A stretch of DNA of 11,178 bases, taken from positions 1 through 11,178 of the forward strand of contig JALOMZ010000024.1 in NCBI GenBank assembly GCA_025455205.1, in the 5' to 3' direction. The translations under genes and the position numbers were made by a program. The DNA comes from Chitinophagaceae bacterium. Lineage in GTDB: Bacteria > Bacteroidota > Bacteroidia > Chitinophagales > Chitinophagaceae. The notes below the pieces were generated by a model that made no database searches, was not told where the DNA came from, and worked only from the letters and a program-made list of their open reading frames with translations. Of the stretch, positions 1 through 8,140 are shown one piece after another. How positions within the stretch are numbered: position 1 is the first letter of the stretch; every line of letters begins with the position of its first letter.

Positions 1-194
1 TTGGGATTGCAGTGGTATCCGGCCGGGTACAGGCTGTGTGGCACCACATAGGTCAGCATACCATAGCCCATGGTTTCTTCGAAGCCGGGCGGCAGGTGCT
101 GCAAAACGGCCTGGCGCAGTGCCTCCATGGCCCCTCGCCGGTCATCCGGTAGTTCGGCCATGTATTGCTCGGGAGTGGTAGCTGTGCTGGTCAT
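1..194 (-). CDS. DUF1801 (YdhG-like) protein, 5' part
   Basis: The first 64 codons of a minus-strand gene are visible; the rest lies beyond the left edge. The ATG at 194 opens a protein whose residues 8-32 fit the N-terminal helical region of DUF1801 domains (PEQYMAELPDDRR, then EALRQAV). An E-E-T-M-G-Y-G-M stretch follows at 39-46, matching the conserved 'EE.I.YGM' core, and then Y-V-V-P-H-S-L-Y-P-A-G-Y-H-C at 49-62. That last motif is typical of the Bacteroidota version of the family. DUF1801 proteins are small cytosolic proteins related to the bacterial frataxin-like YdhG fold; their biochemical role is not settled. The gene diverges from the lipoprotein gene at 369. No promoter of its own stood out. 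Family assignment is fairly secure from the motif order; function is unknown. Confidence 0.75.
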   Translation of the reverse strand, partial: MTSTATTPEQYMAELPDDRRGAMEALRQAVLQHLPPGFEETMGYGMLTYVVPHSLYPAGYHCNP

Positions 195-295
195 GCGAAT
201 GATTTTGGAGAACAATGTATTCAAATTGGGGCAGGAAGAAAAGCCGGTCATCCTTTAGCGCCATGAACATTCTCCCGAATCACTCATTCATGTGG

Positions 296-326
296 TTGTT
301 GCCCTTGTTTCCTGCCACGATTTTTG
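296..326 (+). promoter_or_regulatory. Candidate Bacteroidota-type promoter for the lipoprotein gene
   Basis: A TTG at 296-298 is followed after 20 nt by GATTTTTG at 319-326, which matches the Bacteroidota -7 consensus TAnnTTTG at all but one defined base. Transcription would start around 331-333, leaving a leader of about 37 nt before the ATG at 369. The 20-nt spacing equals that of the candidate RND operon promoter at 8166-8197. Such short motifs occur by chance, so this is only a candidate. Confidence 0.35.
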
Positions 327-368
327 CCTCAGTATTCATCACCCACTCACCCATACATATCCATCACT

Positions 369-1115
369 ATGAAACACCCACTGTATCTGAGCCTTGCTGT
401 TCTGTTGTTTGCAGCCTGCAACAAGCCTATTGAGTTGCCGCCACCTTCTGCCGAAAAGACCATCAGCCTGGACCTTAGCAGCGGCACCATTGCTGCCGCC
501 ACCATCGACTCGGTGGAAGTGTTTTTTTCGGCCCCCGGCAAGCCACCAATACGCAGCCTCATGCAGTTCACCCAAAGCGGATGGCAAATGCCTGCACCGC
601 CATTGGCGGCAGGCGACTATGCTATCAACTTCCGGGTATATGCGCGGGAAATCCAGCCAGGCAAAACCCTCCGCTTCCAGTATGCCCAGGCACAGGTTAT
701 TGGCCTGCCACTGACGGAAAGCAAAGTGTTCAAAGGTCCCAATGGAACTTTGGAAGACCGCTGGCTCAAGCGGATGTTTGTGCAGGATACTGCGCTGAAG
801 ACCACGTTTATCATGGGCCTGCATGCTGAGGACCCGTTTTTTGAACTGCAGGTGGGCGAGGGCATGCGCTTTCAATATGTTTATATTGACAAGATTGCCC
901 ACTGGCGCCAGGGTGGCCAGAGCCGCCGCGTAGAGAGTGCTGCCTTTGAGCGCGAGGAAATGCTGGTATCGCCGGGCATCCTGAACAACCGTACCGCCTT
1001 TGCAGGTTTGGCCGAACGCATCACGGGCAAAGATTGGAACGAAGGCGAGATCCTGCTGTTGCTGATGGATGAGCAGGGCCGAGATCATACCTTCTACTAC
1101 AGCTATTCCAAATAA
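369..1115 (+). CDS. Unrecognised lipoprotein, 248 aa
   Basis: The N-terminus is a lipoprotein signal: MKHP, a hydrophobic run (residues 5-16) and a lipobox F-A-A-C with Cys17 as the lipidated residue. The ATG at 369 was chosen because it places the signal peptide at the very start; an in-frame TTG at 324 would put 15 polar residues before it. After Cys17 comes N-K-P-I-E-L-P-P-P, without the acidic run that acts as a surface-export signal in some Bacteroidota lipoproteins, so a periplasm-facing location is possible. The mature part has no transmembrane segment and looks rich in beta structure, with alternating hydrophobic and aromatic residues. A short beta-sandwich-like stretch (about 30-105, with G-D-Y-A-I-N-F-R-V-Y) precedes an unplaced C-terminal half ending in Y-Y-S-Y-S-K. 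I do not recognise a family. It faces the VIT gene tail to tail with a 76-nt gap and appears to be a single-gene unit. Confidence 0.75.
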   Translation: MKHPLYLSLAVLLFAACNKPIELPPPSAEKTISLDLSSGTIAAATIDSVEVFFSAPGKPPIRSLMQFTQSGWQMPAPPLAAGDYAINFRVYAREIQPGKTLRFQYAQAQVIGLPLTESKVFKGPNGTLEDRWLKRMFVQDTALKTTFIMGLHAEDPFFELQVGEGMRFQYVYIDKIAHWRQGGQSRRVESAAFEREEMLVSPGILNNRTAFAGLAERITGKDWNEGEILLLLMDEQGRDHTFYYSYSK

Positions 1116-1191
1116 ATGCCTGGCTGTTCCTGCCGGTGGCCTTTAATACCCTATTGGCATAATCACTTTTCTTTTCCGGGCACTCAGCTTT

Positions 1192-2286
1192 TTAGCCGAT
1201 GCTCACGCCAATGAGCCGGCCAATACCAAACGTAATGGCTGCGGCCAGTAGTCCGAATAGCACCTGCCGAAAGCCACTGAACCAAATGCTTCTGCCGGTG
1301 AACAGGGTAATAGCAGACCCGATAAGAAATAAACCGGCGGCACTCATGCCTACGCTGAGCAATATGGAGGTATTGCCCGTAAGAAAGAAAAAGGGTACTA
1401 CAGGAATTATGGCGCCAACGGCAAACAGGATGAAGGAGTACAGGGCCGCTTCCATGGCGGATCCCTTCAGTTCCTCCGGGTTGATGCCCAGTTCTTCGGT
1501 AATGAGCAGCTGGTGAGCGCCGGCTTTATCCTGCATGATATTGGCGGCCATTTGCTTCGCCTGTTCTTCCGGTATGCCCTTCGATATGTATATCAGTTCG
1601 ATCTCCTGTTGCTCGCCGGCCGGGTTTGTCTCCAGCTCTTCCAGCTCCAGCTGCATCTGGTTTTCATATAGCTCTTGTGAGCTCTTCACGGATATCCATT
1701 CGCCAAGGGCCATGCTGAGGGCGCCGGCCAGCAGGCCTGCGGTACCGGCCAACAGTACCCCGCTGCCGCCTGCGGATGCGCCGGCCACGCCCATCACCAG
1801 GCTGAAATTGCTCACCAGCCCATCGTTGCCACCCAGCACCGCAGCCCGTAAGGCATTGCCGCCCACACTGCGGTGGCGTGATTCGAGGCGGGCCACCTGG
1901 GCCCCTGACACTTTTGGCTGCTTTTCCAGCAGGGTGCGCAGGATCTTCACATGGCTGGTTTCGCCGCCGGTTACTGGCAGCCCTTGCTGCTGTTTGAGTT
2001 GCAGGGTGCGGCGCGACAGGTTTTTTTCTGTGTCCATGAGTACGCCCAGCACATAATCGTATCCAAAAATCCTGCCGATCCGGTTCAGCATCCTGGCCCG
2101 CCAGGAGGGAGCCGGCATAGACTGCGTATCCAGACCCTGCTTTTGCATAAATGCAAGGGCGTGACCCTGTTCTATGCCACTCATGCTGCGGTACACGCCG
2201 GCAATCACCTTGTCTTCTTCGTGGTCGGCCAGCTGGCCATATAGGTAGGCCGCATCCACTTCGGTTTGTATGGATCTTCTATTCAT
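1192..2286 (-). CDS. Ferritin-like/VIT1 fusion iron-manganese transporter (MbfA type)
   Basis: This 364-aa protein joins an N-terminal ferritin-like (erythrin) domain, about residues 5-120, to a VIT1/CCC1 membrane transporter, about 140-364. The N-terminal part carries a full di-iron ligand set in the usual order: E9, E39-x-x-H42, E87 and E109-x-x-H112. The CCC1 part begins with the signature A-V-L-G-G-N-D-G-L-V-S-N (149-160) followed by S-L-V-M-G-V-A-G-A. D155 and M192 (in A-L-S-M-A-L-G-E-W) fit the positions of metal-path residues known from eukaryotic VIT1. A glutamate-rich cytoplasmic loop (205-230, with E205xxE208, E214/E217 and E225xxE228) resembles the VIT1 metal-binding domain. Three more membrane helices follow at about 283-305, 312-333 and 341-362. 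MbfA-type fusions export Fe2+ (and possibly Mn2+) from the cytoplasm and protect against iron and peroxide stress; that role is inferred here. The ATG at 2286 retains E9. The gene lies 79 nt after the outer-membrane channel gene, with a terminator between them. Confidence 0.9.
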   Translation of the reverse strand: MNRRSIQTEVDAAYLYGQLADHEEDKVIAGVYRSMSGIEQGHALAFMQKQGLDTQSMPAPSWRARMLNRIGRIFGYDYVLGVLMDTEKNLSRRTLQLKQQQGLPVTGGETSHVKILRTLLEKQPKVSGAQVARLESRHRSVGGNALRAAVLGGNDGLVSNFSLVMGVAGASAGGSGVLLAGTAGLLAGALSMALGEWISVKSSQELYENQMQLELEELETNPAGEQQEIELIYISKGIPEEQAKQMAANIMQDKAGAHQLLITEELGINPEELKGSAMEAALYSFILFAVGAIIPVVPFFFLTGNTSILLSVGMSAAGLFLIGSAITLFTGRSIWFSGFRQVLFGLLAAAITFGIGRLIGVSIG

Positions 2287-2288
2287 AG

Positions 2289-2319
2289 AAAAACAGGCAA
2301 CGCTTGTGCGCTGCCTGTT
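2289..2319 (-). terminator. Intrinsic terminator of the RND operon, abutting the VIT start codon
   Basis: On the minus strand an 8-bp perfect stem (AACAGGCA paired with TGCCTGTT) continues, after one mismatch, into 3 more G-C pairs closed by a 4-nt loop. Five U residues overlap and follow its 3' arm (plus-strand A run 2289-2293). This is a textbook intrinsic terminator about 47 nt beyond the outer-membrane gene stop. It has no T run in the plus direction, so it acts only on minus-strand transcription. Its last base is two bases from the ATG of the downstream VIT gene. Confidence 0.8.
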
Positions 2320-2350
2320 ACAAATTAGCTGATGTATGGCTCAAACTAAA

Positions 2351-2368
2351 TGAGCATTGTCATGCTCA
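2351..2368 (-). repeat. Perfect 7-bp hairpin overlapping the outer-membrane gene stop codon
   Basis: TGAGCAT-TGTC-ATGCTCA is a perfect inverted repeat with a 4-nt loop. On the minus strand its first arm starts with the TGA stop codon (2366-2368) of the outer-membrane channel gene, and TTTAGTTT follows the second arm. It may be a weak first terminator or a 3'-end-protecting hairpin ahead of the stronger one at 2289-2319. Confidence 0.5.
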
Positions 2369-3766
2369 CTGCCAGCCGCCGCCGAGCGACTTATACAGGA
2401 ACACCAGGGAGTTGATCTTTTGCTGCAGGGTGACAGATGCGGCCAGTTCGGCGTCGAAGAGGTAGTTTTCCTGGATGAGCACTTCATAGTAGGAGGAATA
2501 CCCGAAATCGTATTTGGCCCGGGTGAGTTCCAGTGCTTTGCGGGCGGCAATCACCTGCTGGTCGCGTATGGCCTGCTCTTCGGCATAGGTGCGGTACTGG
2601 GCCAGGGCGTTGTCTACTTCCGCAAAGGCATTGAGCACCGTTTGTTCGTAGCCATAGTATGCCTGTTGGGCCTGGTATTCGGCAATTTTGATCCTGCGTT
2701 TGTTGCGGTTGAATTCAAAGATGGGACCAACCAGGTTGCCAAAGCCATTGGCTACAAAGCCGCCGGTGGTGAGGAAATTGCTGAGCGAGGGGCTGGCAAA
2801 GCCCAGGAGGCCGGTAAGGCTGAGCGAGGGATAAAGGTTTGCCTTGGCCACGCCTATATAATTGAATTCTGCTTCCAGCCTGCGTTCGGCTTCGCGGATA
2901 TCGGGCCTGCGTTCCAGCAATTGAGAGGGAAGTCCCGCCGGTATATCGGGCGATACCATCTGCTGGTAGAGGCTCTGCCCGCGGGCAATGGGGCCCGGGC
3001 TCATGCCCATAAGGGTGCGCAGGGTGTTCTGGATGGCGATGATCTGCCGCTGGAAATTGGGAATGGCTGCGGCCGCCAGGGCTTCCTGCTGCTCTGCCTG
3101 CAGCTTATCTACCTCTGCCACCCAACCCTTGCTGAACCGTTCGGCTATGATGCGGGTGCTTTCCCGGCGGGCCTGCAGCGTGCGCTGGGCAATGGCCAGC
3201 CGGTTGTCGAGGTCGCGCAGGATGAAGTATTGGGTGGCCACTTCAGCCACCAGGCTTACGATAAGGGCATTGCGATTGTCGATATCGCCAATGTACTGGT
3301 TGTACATGGCCTGGTTGCTGTGCCGGATCTTGCCCCAAAGGTCTATTTCCCAGTTAAGGGTGGCATAGGTCTTGAAAGAGCCTTTGTCAATACCGCCGCC
3401 TACCTTCTGTGCTTCCGTACCCGCCGTGCCGCCGCCGGCCGCAGCGGAATAGCCAAATGAGGGGTATAGGCTGGCTTTGATGATGCCTGCCTGCTCCCGC
3501 GATGCTTCAATGCGGGCGGCCGCAATCATCAGGTTCCGGTTGCTGTCGATGGTGGTACGGATGAGGCGCTGCAGCACCGTATCCTGGTACATCTCAAACC
3601 AGCGTACAATGGGCAGGGTATCTACGGCGCCCTGCATTTGCGGGAACTTGTCGGGCGTTTGGGCTACCGTGGGTTTGGAGAACTTGCCGCCCACCATGCA
3701 ACTGCTGGCGCCTGCCAGCAGGGCAGTGGCAAGGATGATCAATATATTGAATCGGATGGAGCGCAT
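2366..3766 (-). CDS. RND efflux outer-membrane lipoprotein, NodT/OprM (TolC-like) family
   Basis: This 466-aa protein has the normal length for the NodT/CusC/OprM family. The signal peptide spans about residues 1-22, with an A-S-S-C lipobox and Cys23 for lipidation. Two homologous outer-membrane-efflux halves follow. The first contains the hallmark N-W-E-I-D-L-W-G-K-I-R (138-148). The second begins with G-L-P-S-Q-L-L-E-R-R-P-D-I (278-290), a strong family signature, then G-P-I-F-E-F-N (347-353) and the C-terminal Y-Y-E-V-L (426-430), with L-G-G-G-W-Q as the end. The protein should form a trimeric beta-barrel plus periplasmic alpha-tunnel that provides the exit duct of the pump. It is the last gene of the RND operon: its ATG lies 12 nt after the pump stop, which suggests translational coupling. 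Family assignment is very secure; the exported substrate cannot be told from sequence. Confidence 0.95.
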   Translation of the reverse strand: MRSIRFNILIILATALLAGASSCMVGGKFSKPTVAQTPDKFPQMQGAVDTLPIVRWFEMYQDTVLQRLIRTTIDSNRNLMIAAARIEASREQAGIIKASLYPSFGYSAAAGGGTAGTEAQKVGGGIDKGSFKTYATLNWEIDLWGKIRHSNQAMYNQYIGDIDNRNALIVSLVAEVATQYFILRDLDNRLAIAQRTLQARRESTRIIAERFSKGWVAEVDKLQAEQQEALAAAAIPNFQRQIIAIQNTLRTLMGMSPGPIARGQSLYQQMVSPDIPAGLPSQLLERRPDIREAERRLEAEFNYIGVAKANLYPSLSLTGLLGFASPSLSNFLTTGGFVANGFGNLVGPIFEFNRNKRRIKIAEYQAQQAYYGYEQTVLNAFAEVDNALAQYRTYAEEQAIRDQQVIAARKALELTRAKYDFGYSSYYEVLIQENYLFDAELAASVTLQQKINSLVFLYKSLGGGWQ

Positions 3767-3778
3767 GCTATAATGTAT

Positions 3779-6700
3779 TTAGGCGGTAGGTTTTTTTTCT
3801 TCTCCATGGTCCGTTGTTGAGGCCGGTGCCACGGCTGTTTGCTGTTTGTCGATTTTCTTTTTCCTTTCGATCAGCACAAAGAAGGAGGGTATGAGCACAC
3901 ACCCGATAACGGTGGCGGTAATCATGCCGGCAAATACCGCCACGCCCATCACCTTGCGGGCCTCTGCGCCGGCGCCGGTGGCGGTGAGCAGGGGCACCAC
4001 GCCCAGGATAAAGGCGAAGGATGTCATGAGGATGGGGCGGAAGCGAAGCCTCGCTCCTTCCAGGGCAGCATCAATAACGGATGCTCCTTCCTCCAGTTTC
4101 ATTTTGGCGAATTCCACAATGAGGATGGCGTTCTTGGCATTGAGGCCAATGAGCATCACCAGGCCGATCTGGGCAAATACGTTGTTGACGTAGCTTTCAG
4201 AGGAAAGCCTGGCCAGGTAAAGACCGAGCATGGCTCCCATCACAGCCCAGGGGGTGCCCAGCAATACGCTGAAGGGAAGCTTCCAGCTTTCGTACTGTGC
4301 GGCCAGGATCAGGAATACAAAGAGCAACGCCATGCCAAACACCTGGGCGCTCTTGCCCTCTGCCGCTTTTTCCTGGAAGCTCATATTAGACCATGCATAG
4401 CCGATGTCCGGCGGCAGGGTGGCCTTGGCCACTTCCTCCAGGGCTGCCAGGGCCTGGGCAGAACTGTAGCCAGGGGCCGGTATGCCGGAGATCTCTGCCG
4501 CACGATAGAGGTTAAAACGGGTGGTGAACTGCGGACCGGTGGTATCGCGCACGGTGGCCAGGGTACCCAGGCTTACCATATTGCCCTGGGCATCGCGCAT
4601 GAAGAACTGGCTGATATCGTCCTGCTTCATACGATAGGGGGCATCCGCCTGCAGGTAGGTGCGGTATTGCCGGCCAAACTGGTTGAAGTTGTTGACGAAG
4701 CTGCCGCCCAGGAGTGCGGAGATCGAACCGTTCACATCATCTAGGTTCAATCCCAGTTTCTCGACTTTCTCCTTATCTACCCGAATGCTTTTTTGTGGTA
4801 CACTGGGGCGGAACCAGGTGAAGGCACTGCCGATTTCAGGTCGCTGGCGGGCGGCTGCCATGAACTTGGTTGCCTGCTCGCCCAGGTACTGGGGCGATTT
4901 GCCGGCCAGGTCCTGCAGTTGTATGGTGTAGCCGGCACCACTGCCCAGGCCCGGAATGGCCGGAGGTCCCGCAGCAATGACCATGGCTTCGGAAATGTGC
5001 TGGGCACAAAGGCCATTCACCATGCGTATGATCTCCTTGTCTGTCTTGCTTCTTTCGTCCCATTTCTTGAGCTGCACAAACACGGCCGCCGAGTTGGGCG
5101 ACACCGTGCTCGACATGATATTGTAGCCGTTGATCACCGTAAAGGACTCAATGCCTTCCACTTTTGACAGCAAGCCTTCCACTTTGCGGGTTACCTGGTC
5201 GGTGCGTTCAAAGGAGGCGGCATCAGGCAGGATGACACCCATGATGAAGTAGGCATTGTCTTCTTCCGGCACAAAGCCACCGGGCACTTTCTTGCCCAGC
5301 AGGGCGGCTGCTCCCACAATGCCACCGAGTATGATAAGGCTGATCACCACCTTGCGGGCGAAGAAACCAGCCAGGCCCACATAGCTGTGGGTGAAACGGT
5401 CAAACATCCGGTTGAAGCCGTTGAAGAACCGCTGGAGCATGCTCTTGCTTTCTTTTTTGGGCTTCAGGATGAGGGCGGCCAGGGCAGGACTGAGGGTGAG
5501 GGCGTTGAAGGCAGAGAGCATTACAGACACCGCAATGGTGATGGCAAACTGCTGGTAGAGGCGCCCGGTGATACCCGGCATCAGGGCTACCGGAATGAAC
5601 ACAGCCGACAGGATGATGGCAATGGCCACCACAGGACCGGCCACTTCCTTCATGGCTTTTTGGGTGGCCTCTTTTGGACTCAGTCCATGTTCCATATGGT
5701 GCATGACCGCCTCCACCACCACAATGGCATCGTCCACCACAAGGCCAATGGCCAGCACCAGGCCCAGCAGGGACAATACGTTCACAGAAAAGCCCAGCAG
5801 GGGGAAGAAGATGAATACCCCCACCAATGAAACGGGTACTGTGAGCAGCGGAATGAGCGTGGCACGCCAGTCCTGCAAAAACAGGAACACCACCAGGATC
5901 ACCAGCAGCACAGCTTCAAACAAGGTGTGCACGATCTCCTCGATACCTGCTTCAATGGGCAGGGTGGTATCCAGCGAATAGGTGTAGTCCAGGTCCTGCG
6001 GGAAGCGGGGCTTCAACTCATCCATTTTTTTCCGCACTGCCTCTGCAACCTCCAGGGCATTGCTGCCGGGTATCTGGAAAATGGCCAGGGTGCCGGCCGC
6101 CTTGCCGCTGAGGCGGCTGTTCTGGAATTCGTTTTCAGACCCGAGTTCCACGCGGGCAATATCACGGATGCGCACAATAGCGCCATTGTCGTTCGACTTG
6201 ATGATGATCTTGCCGAACTCTTCGGGATCTACCAGCCTCGACTGCAGCTGCACCGTATAGGTATTTTGGGTACCGGGCAGGGCCGGGTTATTACCTAATG
6301 ATCCTCCGGGGAATATGTTGTTATATACACTCAGCGCCTTCTTCACATCGGTAACGGTGATGCCCAGCGAGGCCATCCTGTCGGGCTTCAGCCATACCCG
6401 CATGGCATATTCTGCACCGCCAAACACGGCTACATCACCTACCCCCTTGATGCGTTTGAGCTGGTCCATAACATTGATGAAGGCATAGTTCACCACAAAC
6501 CGGGGGTCGTAAGTGTTGTTGGGCGAGTATACCGACACCAGCATCAGCGGAAAGGTGAGAGACTTCTTGGTGTTGACACCCATTTTGGTTACCTCAGGCG
6601 GCAGGAAGGGATTGGCCATGGCCACCCGGTTCTGGGTGAGCATGTTGGCATTGTCGAGGTTTACGCCCACTTCAAACGATACGTTGATGGAGGTTACCCC

Positions 6701-6955
6701 GTCGTTGCCGTTGATGGACTGCATATACAGCATGTTTTCCACGCCGTTCACCTGTTGTTCAATGGGGGTGGCCACTGTTTGCTCCACATTCACCGCATTG
6801 GCGCCGTTATAGGAACCGGATATTTTGATCATGGGGGGTACGATCTCCGGGTATTGCGCAATGGGGATGCCGCTCAGTGTCAGGAATCCCAGCAGCACGG
6901 TGAAAATGGAGATCACCATGGCCACGATGGGACGTCGTATAAAGAATTCACTCAT
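3779..6955 (-). CDS. RND multidrug efflux pump, HAE1 (AcrB/MexB) family
   Basis: This 1058-aa inner-membrane proton-driven exporter has normal length for the hydrophobe/amphiphile (HAE1) family. It opens with F-F-I-R-R-P-I at 4-10, the conserved cytoplasmic helix leading into TM1. It has two large periplasmic loops (about 35-335 and 560-870) and two sets of membrane helices. The proton-relay residues are present: D408 and D409 in G-L-V-V-D-D-A (404-410), K941 in G-L-N-A-K-N-A (937-943) and R973 in the R-F-R-P-I-L-M-T-S segment. These correspond to AcrB D407, D408, K940 and R971. The double Asp and the lack of heavy-metal-type motifs argue for HAE1 and against the HME (CusA-like) group. A charged tail of about 29 residues follows the last helix. 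The ATG at 6955 lies 35 nt after the adaptor stop, and that gap holds the 21-bp element at 6964-6984. Substrates are unknown. Confidence 0.97.
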   Translation of the reverse strand: MSEFFIRRPIVAMVISIFTVLLGFLTLSGIPIAQYPEIVPPMIKISGSYNGANAVNVEQTVATPIEQQVNGVENMLYMQSINGNDGVTSINVSFEVGVNLDNANMLTQNRVAMANPFLPPEVTKMGVNTKKSLTFPLMLVSVYSPNNTYDPRFVVNYAFINVMDQLKRIKGVGDVAVFGGAEYAMRVWLKPDRMASLGITVTDVKKALSVYNNIFPGGSLGNNPALPGTQNTYTVQLQSRLVDPEEFGKIIIKSNDNGAIVRIRDIARVELGSENEFQNSRLSGKAAGTLAIFQIPGSNALEVAEAVRKKMDELKPRFPQDLDYTYSLDTTLPIEAGIEEIVHTLFEAVLLVILVVFLFLQDWRATLIPLLTVPVSLVGVFIFFPLLGFSVNVLSLLGLVLAIGLVVDDAIVVVEAVMHHMEHGLSPKEATQKAMKEVAGPVVAIAIILSAVFIPVALMPGITGRLYQQFAITIAVSVMLSAFNALTLSPALAALILKPKKESKSMLQRFFNGFNRMFDRFTHSYVGLAGFFARKVVISLIILGGIVGAAALLGKKVPGGFVPEEDNAYFIMGVILPDAASFERTDQVTRKVEGLLSKVEGIESFTVINGYNIMSSTVSPNSAAVFVQLKKWDERSKTDKEIIRMVNGLCAQHISEAMVIAAGPPAIPGLGSGAGYTIQLQDLAGKSPQYLGEQATKFMAAARQRPEIGSAFTWFRPSVPQKSIRVDKEKVEKLGLNLDDVNGSISALLGGSFVNNFNQFGRQYRTYLQADAPYRMKQDDISQFFMRDAQGNMVSLGTLATVRDTTGPQFTTRFNLYRAAEISGIPAPGYSSAQALAALEEVAKATLPPDIGYAWSNMSFQEKAAEGKSAQVFGMALLFVFLILAAQYESWKLPFSVLLGTPWAVMGAMLGLYLARLSSESYVNNVFAQIGLVMLIGLNAKNAILIVEFAKMKLEEGASVIDAALEGARLRFRPILMTSFAFILGVVPLLTATGAGAEARKVMGVAVFAGMITATVIGCVLIPSFFVLIERKKKIDKQQTAVAPASTTDHGEEKKPTA

Positions 6956-6963
6956 AAAATAGT

Positions 6964-6984
6964 TGCTGGTTGGTCAAGGGGATA
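6964..6984 (-). repeat. 21-bp leader element, copy 2 (before the pump gene)
   Basis: The plus-strand sequence is 19/21 identical to 8141-8161, in the same orientation. This copy occupies most of the 35-nt gap between adaptor and pump genes and ends 8 nt before the pump ATG. Both copies read TATCCCCTTGA, then Y-CAAC-M-AGCA, on the transcribed strand. Nothing like it precedes the third gene of the operon. Confidence 0.7.
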
Positions 6985-6990
6985 GCGGGA

Positions 6991-8139
6991 TTATTGCGGC
7001 AGGGTGGAATCGAAATTCCAGGGCATGGCAGATGGTTTCACGGTCACTTGAGGCTGTATGCTGGCGCTGCCCACCAGGGCTACTTTTTCCCCGGCTTTCA
7101 GCCCGCTGGTGATGATCCAGTTGGAGCCAACACGTGGCCCCGGCTGTACCACCCGGGGTGCCACCTTATTGCTGTCATTAAGTACAAAAACCTGGAAGAG
7201 GCTTTGTACCTGGTTTACCGTTTGCTGGGGCACCAATACGGCATTCTGGTATTCATCGGTCTGGAACCGCACTTTCACATACTGGCCCGGGCGGATGAGC
7301 CCCTGGTTGTTCTGGAATACGGCCTGCAGCAGCAGGGAGCCTGTTGCCGCGTCCACCTGGCGGTTGGCCAGGTCGAGTCGGCCGGCTTCGGCATAGCGGC
7401 TGCCGTCGCTGAGCACCAGGTATACCGGTATCTCCGACAGGCTGGTCACCCTGGAACTGTCTGCGCGCTTGCGGGCCTGGAAGAGCAGGTATTCGTTTTC
7501 CGAAACGGGGAAGCGCACGCGCACCGTGCCGGTGGAAGAAATGGTATTGATGGGTTTGCCCATACCGGAACCATTCACAAAATCACCTACCTGCACATCG
7601 GATATGCCGATGATGCCGCCGATGGGTGCCAGGATTCGGGTATAGCTGAGCTCCAGCCGGGCATTGCGCAGCTGGGCATCTGCCACATCCACCTCATTGC
7701 GGGCGGCTTCGTAATTGGCGCGGGCCGCATCCAGATCCCGCTGGCTCAGGGCATTCATGCGGGCGAGGGGTTCCACCCGGTCCAGGTCGGCCTTCGCTTT
7801 GGTCATCATGGTTTTGGTTTCCGCCAGTCTTGCTTCGGCGGCATCAATCTTGGTGCGGATAGGCTGGTCGTCAATCACGTACAGCAACTGACCCTTTTGC
7901 ACGCGGTCGCCTTCCTTGAAGTGGATGGACATTACCCATCCTTCCACCCGGCTGCGGATTTCCACATCCGAAATGCCCAGGGTCTGGCCTACGTATTCCG
8001 TATACACCGGCACGGTGCGCTGGGCTGCTGTTACGTACTGTACATCCGGTGTAAGCACCGGCTTTTCTTCTTTGTTGCTGCTGCAGCCAAACAGGCCGGT
8101 CACCAGAACCAGGGCCGGCAGGATTCGTGTTTTGAACAT
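6991..8139 (-). CDS. RND efflux periplasmic adaptor lipoprotein (AcrA/HlyD family)
   Basis: The 382-aa membrane-fusion protein links the inner pump to the outer channel. The ATG at 8139 was chosen because it directly starts a lipoprotein signal (MFKTR, hydrophobic 6-17, lipobox L-F-G-C, Cys19). An in-frame TTG at 8154 would add five residues but lies inside the 21-bp leader element. Domains in order are: a beta-barrel/lipoyl first half (about 58-90, with S-R-V-E-G-W-V and G-D-R-V-Q-K-G-Q-L-L), an alpha-helical hairpin (about 95-170), the lipoyl second half (T-R-I-L-A-P-I-G-G-I-I-G), a beta-barrel and a membrane-proximal domain ending in a short Pro/Trp tail. The hairpin tip has R121-x3-L125-x6-S132, the RLS motif with which AcrA/MexA-type adaptors contact the TolC-type channel. 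This supports a true tripartite complex with the two genes downstream. It is the first gene of the operon. Confidence 0.95.
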   Translation of the reverse strand: MFKTRILPALVLVTGLFGCSSNKEEKPVLTPDVQYVTAAQRTVPVYTEYVGQTLGISDVEIRSRVEGWVMSIHFKEGDRVQKGQLLYVIDDQPIRTKIDAAEARLAETKTMMTKAKADLDRVEPLARMNALSQRDLDAARANYEAARNEVDVADAQLRNARLELSYTRILAPIGGIIGISDVQVGDFVNGSGMGKPINTISSTGTVRVRFPVSENEYLLFQARKRADSSRVTSLSEIPVYLVLSDGSRYAEAGRLDLANRQVDAATGSLLLQAVFQNNQGLIRPGQYVKVRFQTDEYQNAVLVPQQTVNQVQSLFQVFVLNDSNKVAPRVVQPGPRVGSNWIITSGLKAGEKVALVGSASIQPQVTVKPSAMPWNFDSTLPQ

Positions 8140-8140
8140 A

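Noticed and set aside
324..368. Extended TTG start for the lipoprotein gene
   Set aside because: It would place 15 polar residues ahead of a normal lipoprotein signal, and the TTG lies inside the candidate -7 promoter element.
1116..1191. Possible bidirectional terminator between the convergent lipoprotein and VIT genes
   Set aside because: Only a weak 5-bp stem with a G-U pair (CTGGC/GCCGG) and no U run could be found, too little to call.
2357..3460. 367-codon plus-strand frame opposite the outer-membrane channel gene
   Set aside because: The translation lacks recognisable motifs and mirrors the codons of the well-supported minus-strand gene.
3839..4744. 301-codon plus-strand frame opposite the pump gene
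   Set aside because: Its His/Gly-rich composition is typical of antisense shadows in this codon usage, and the RND pump is certain on the other strand.
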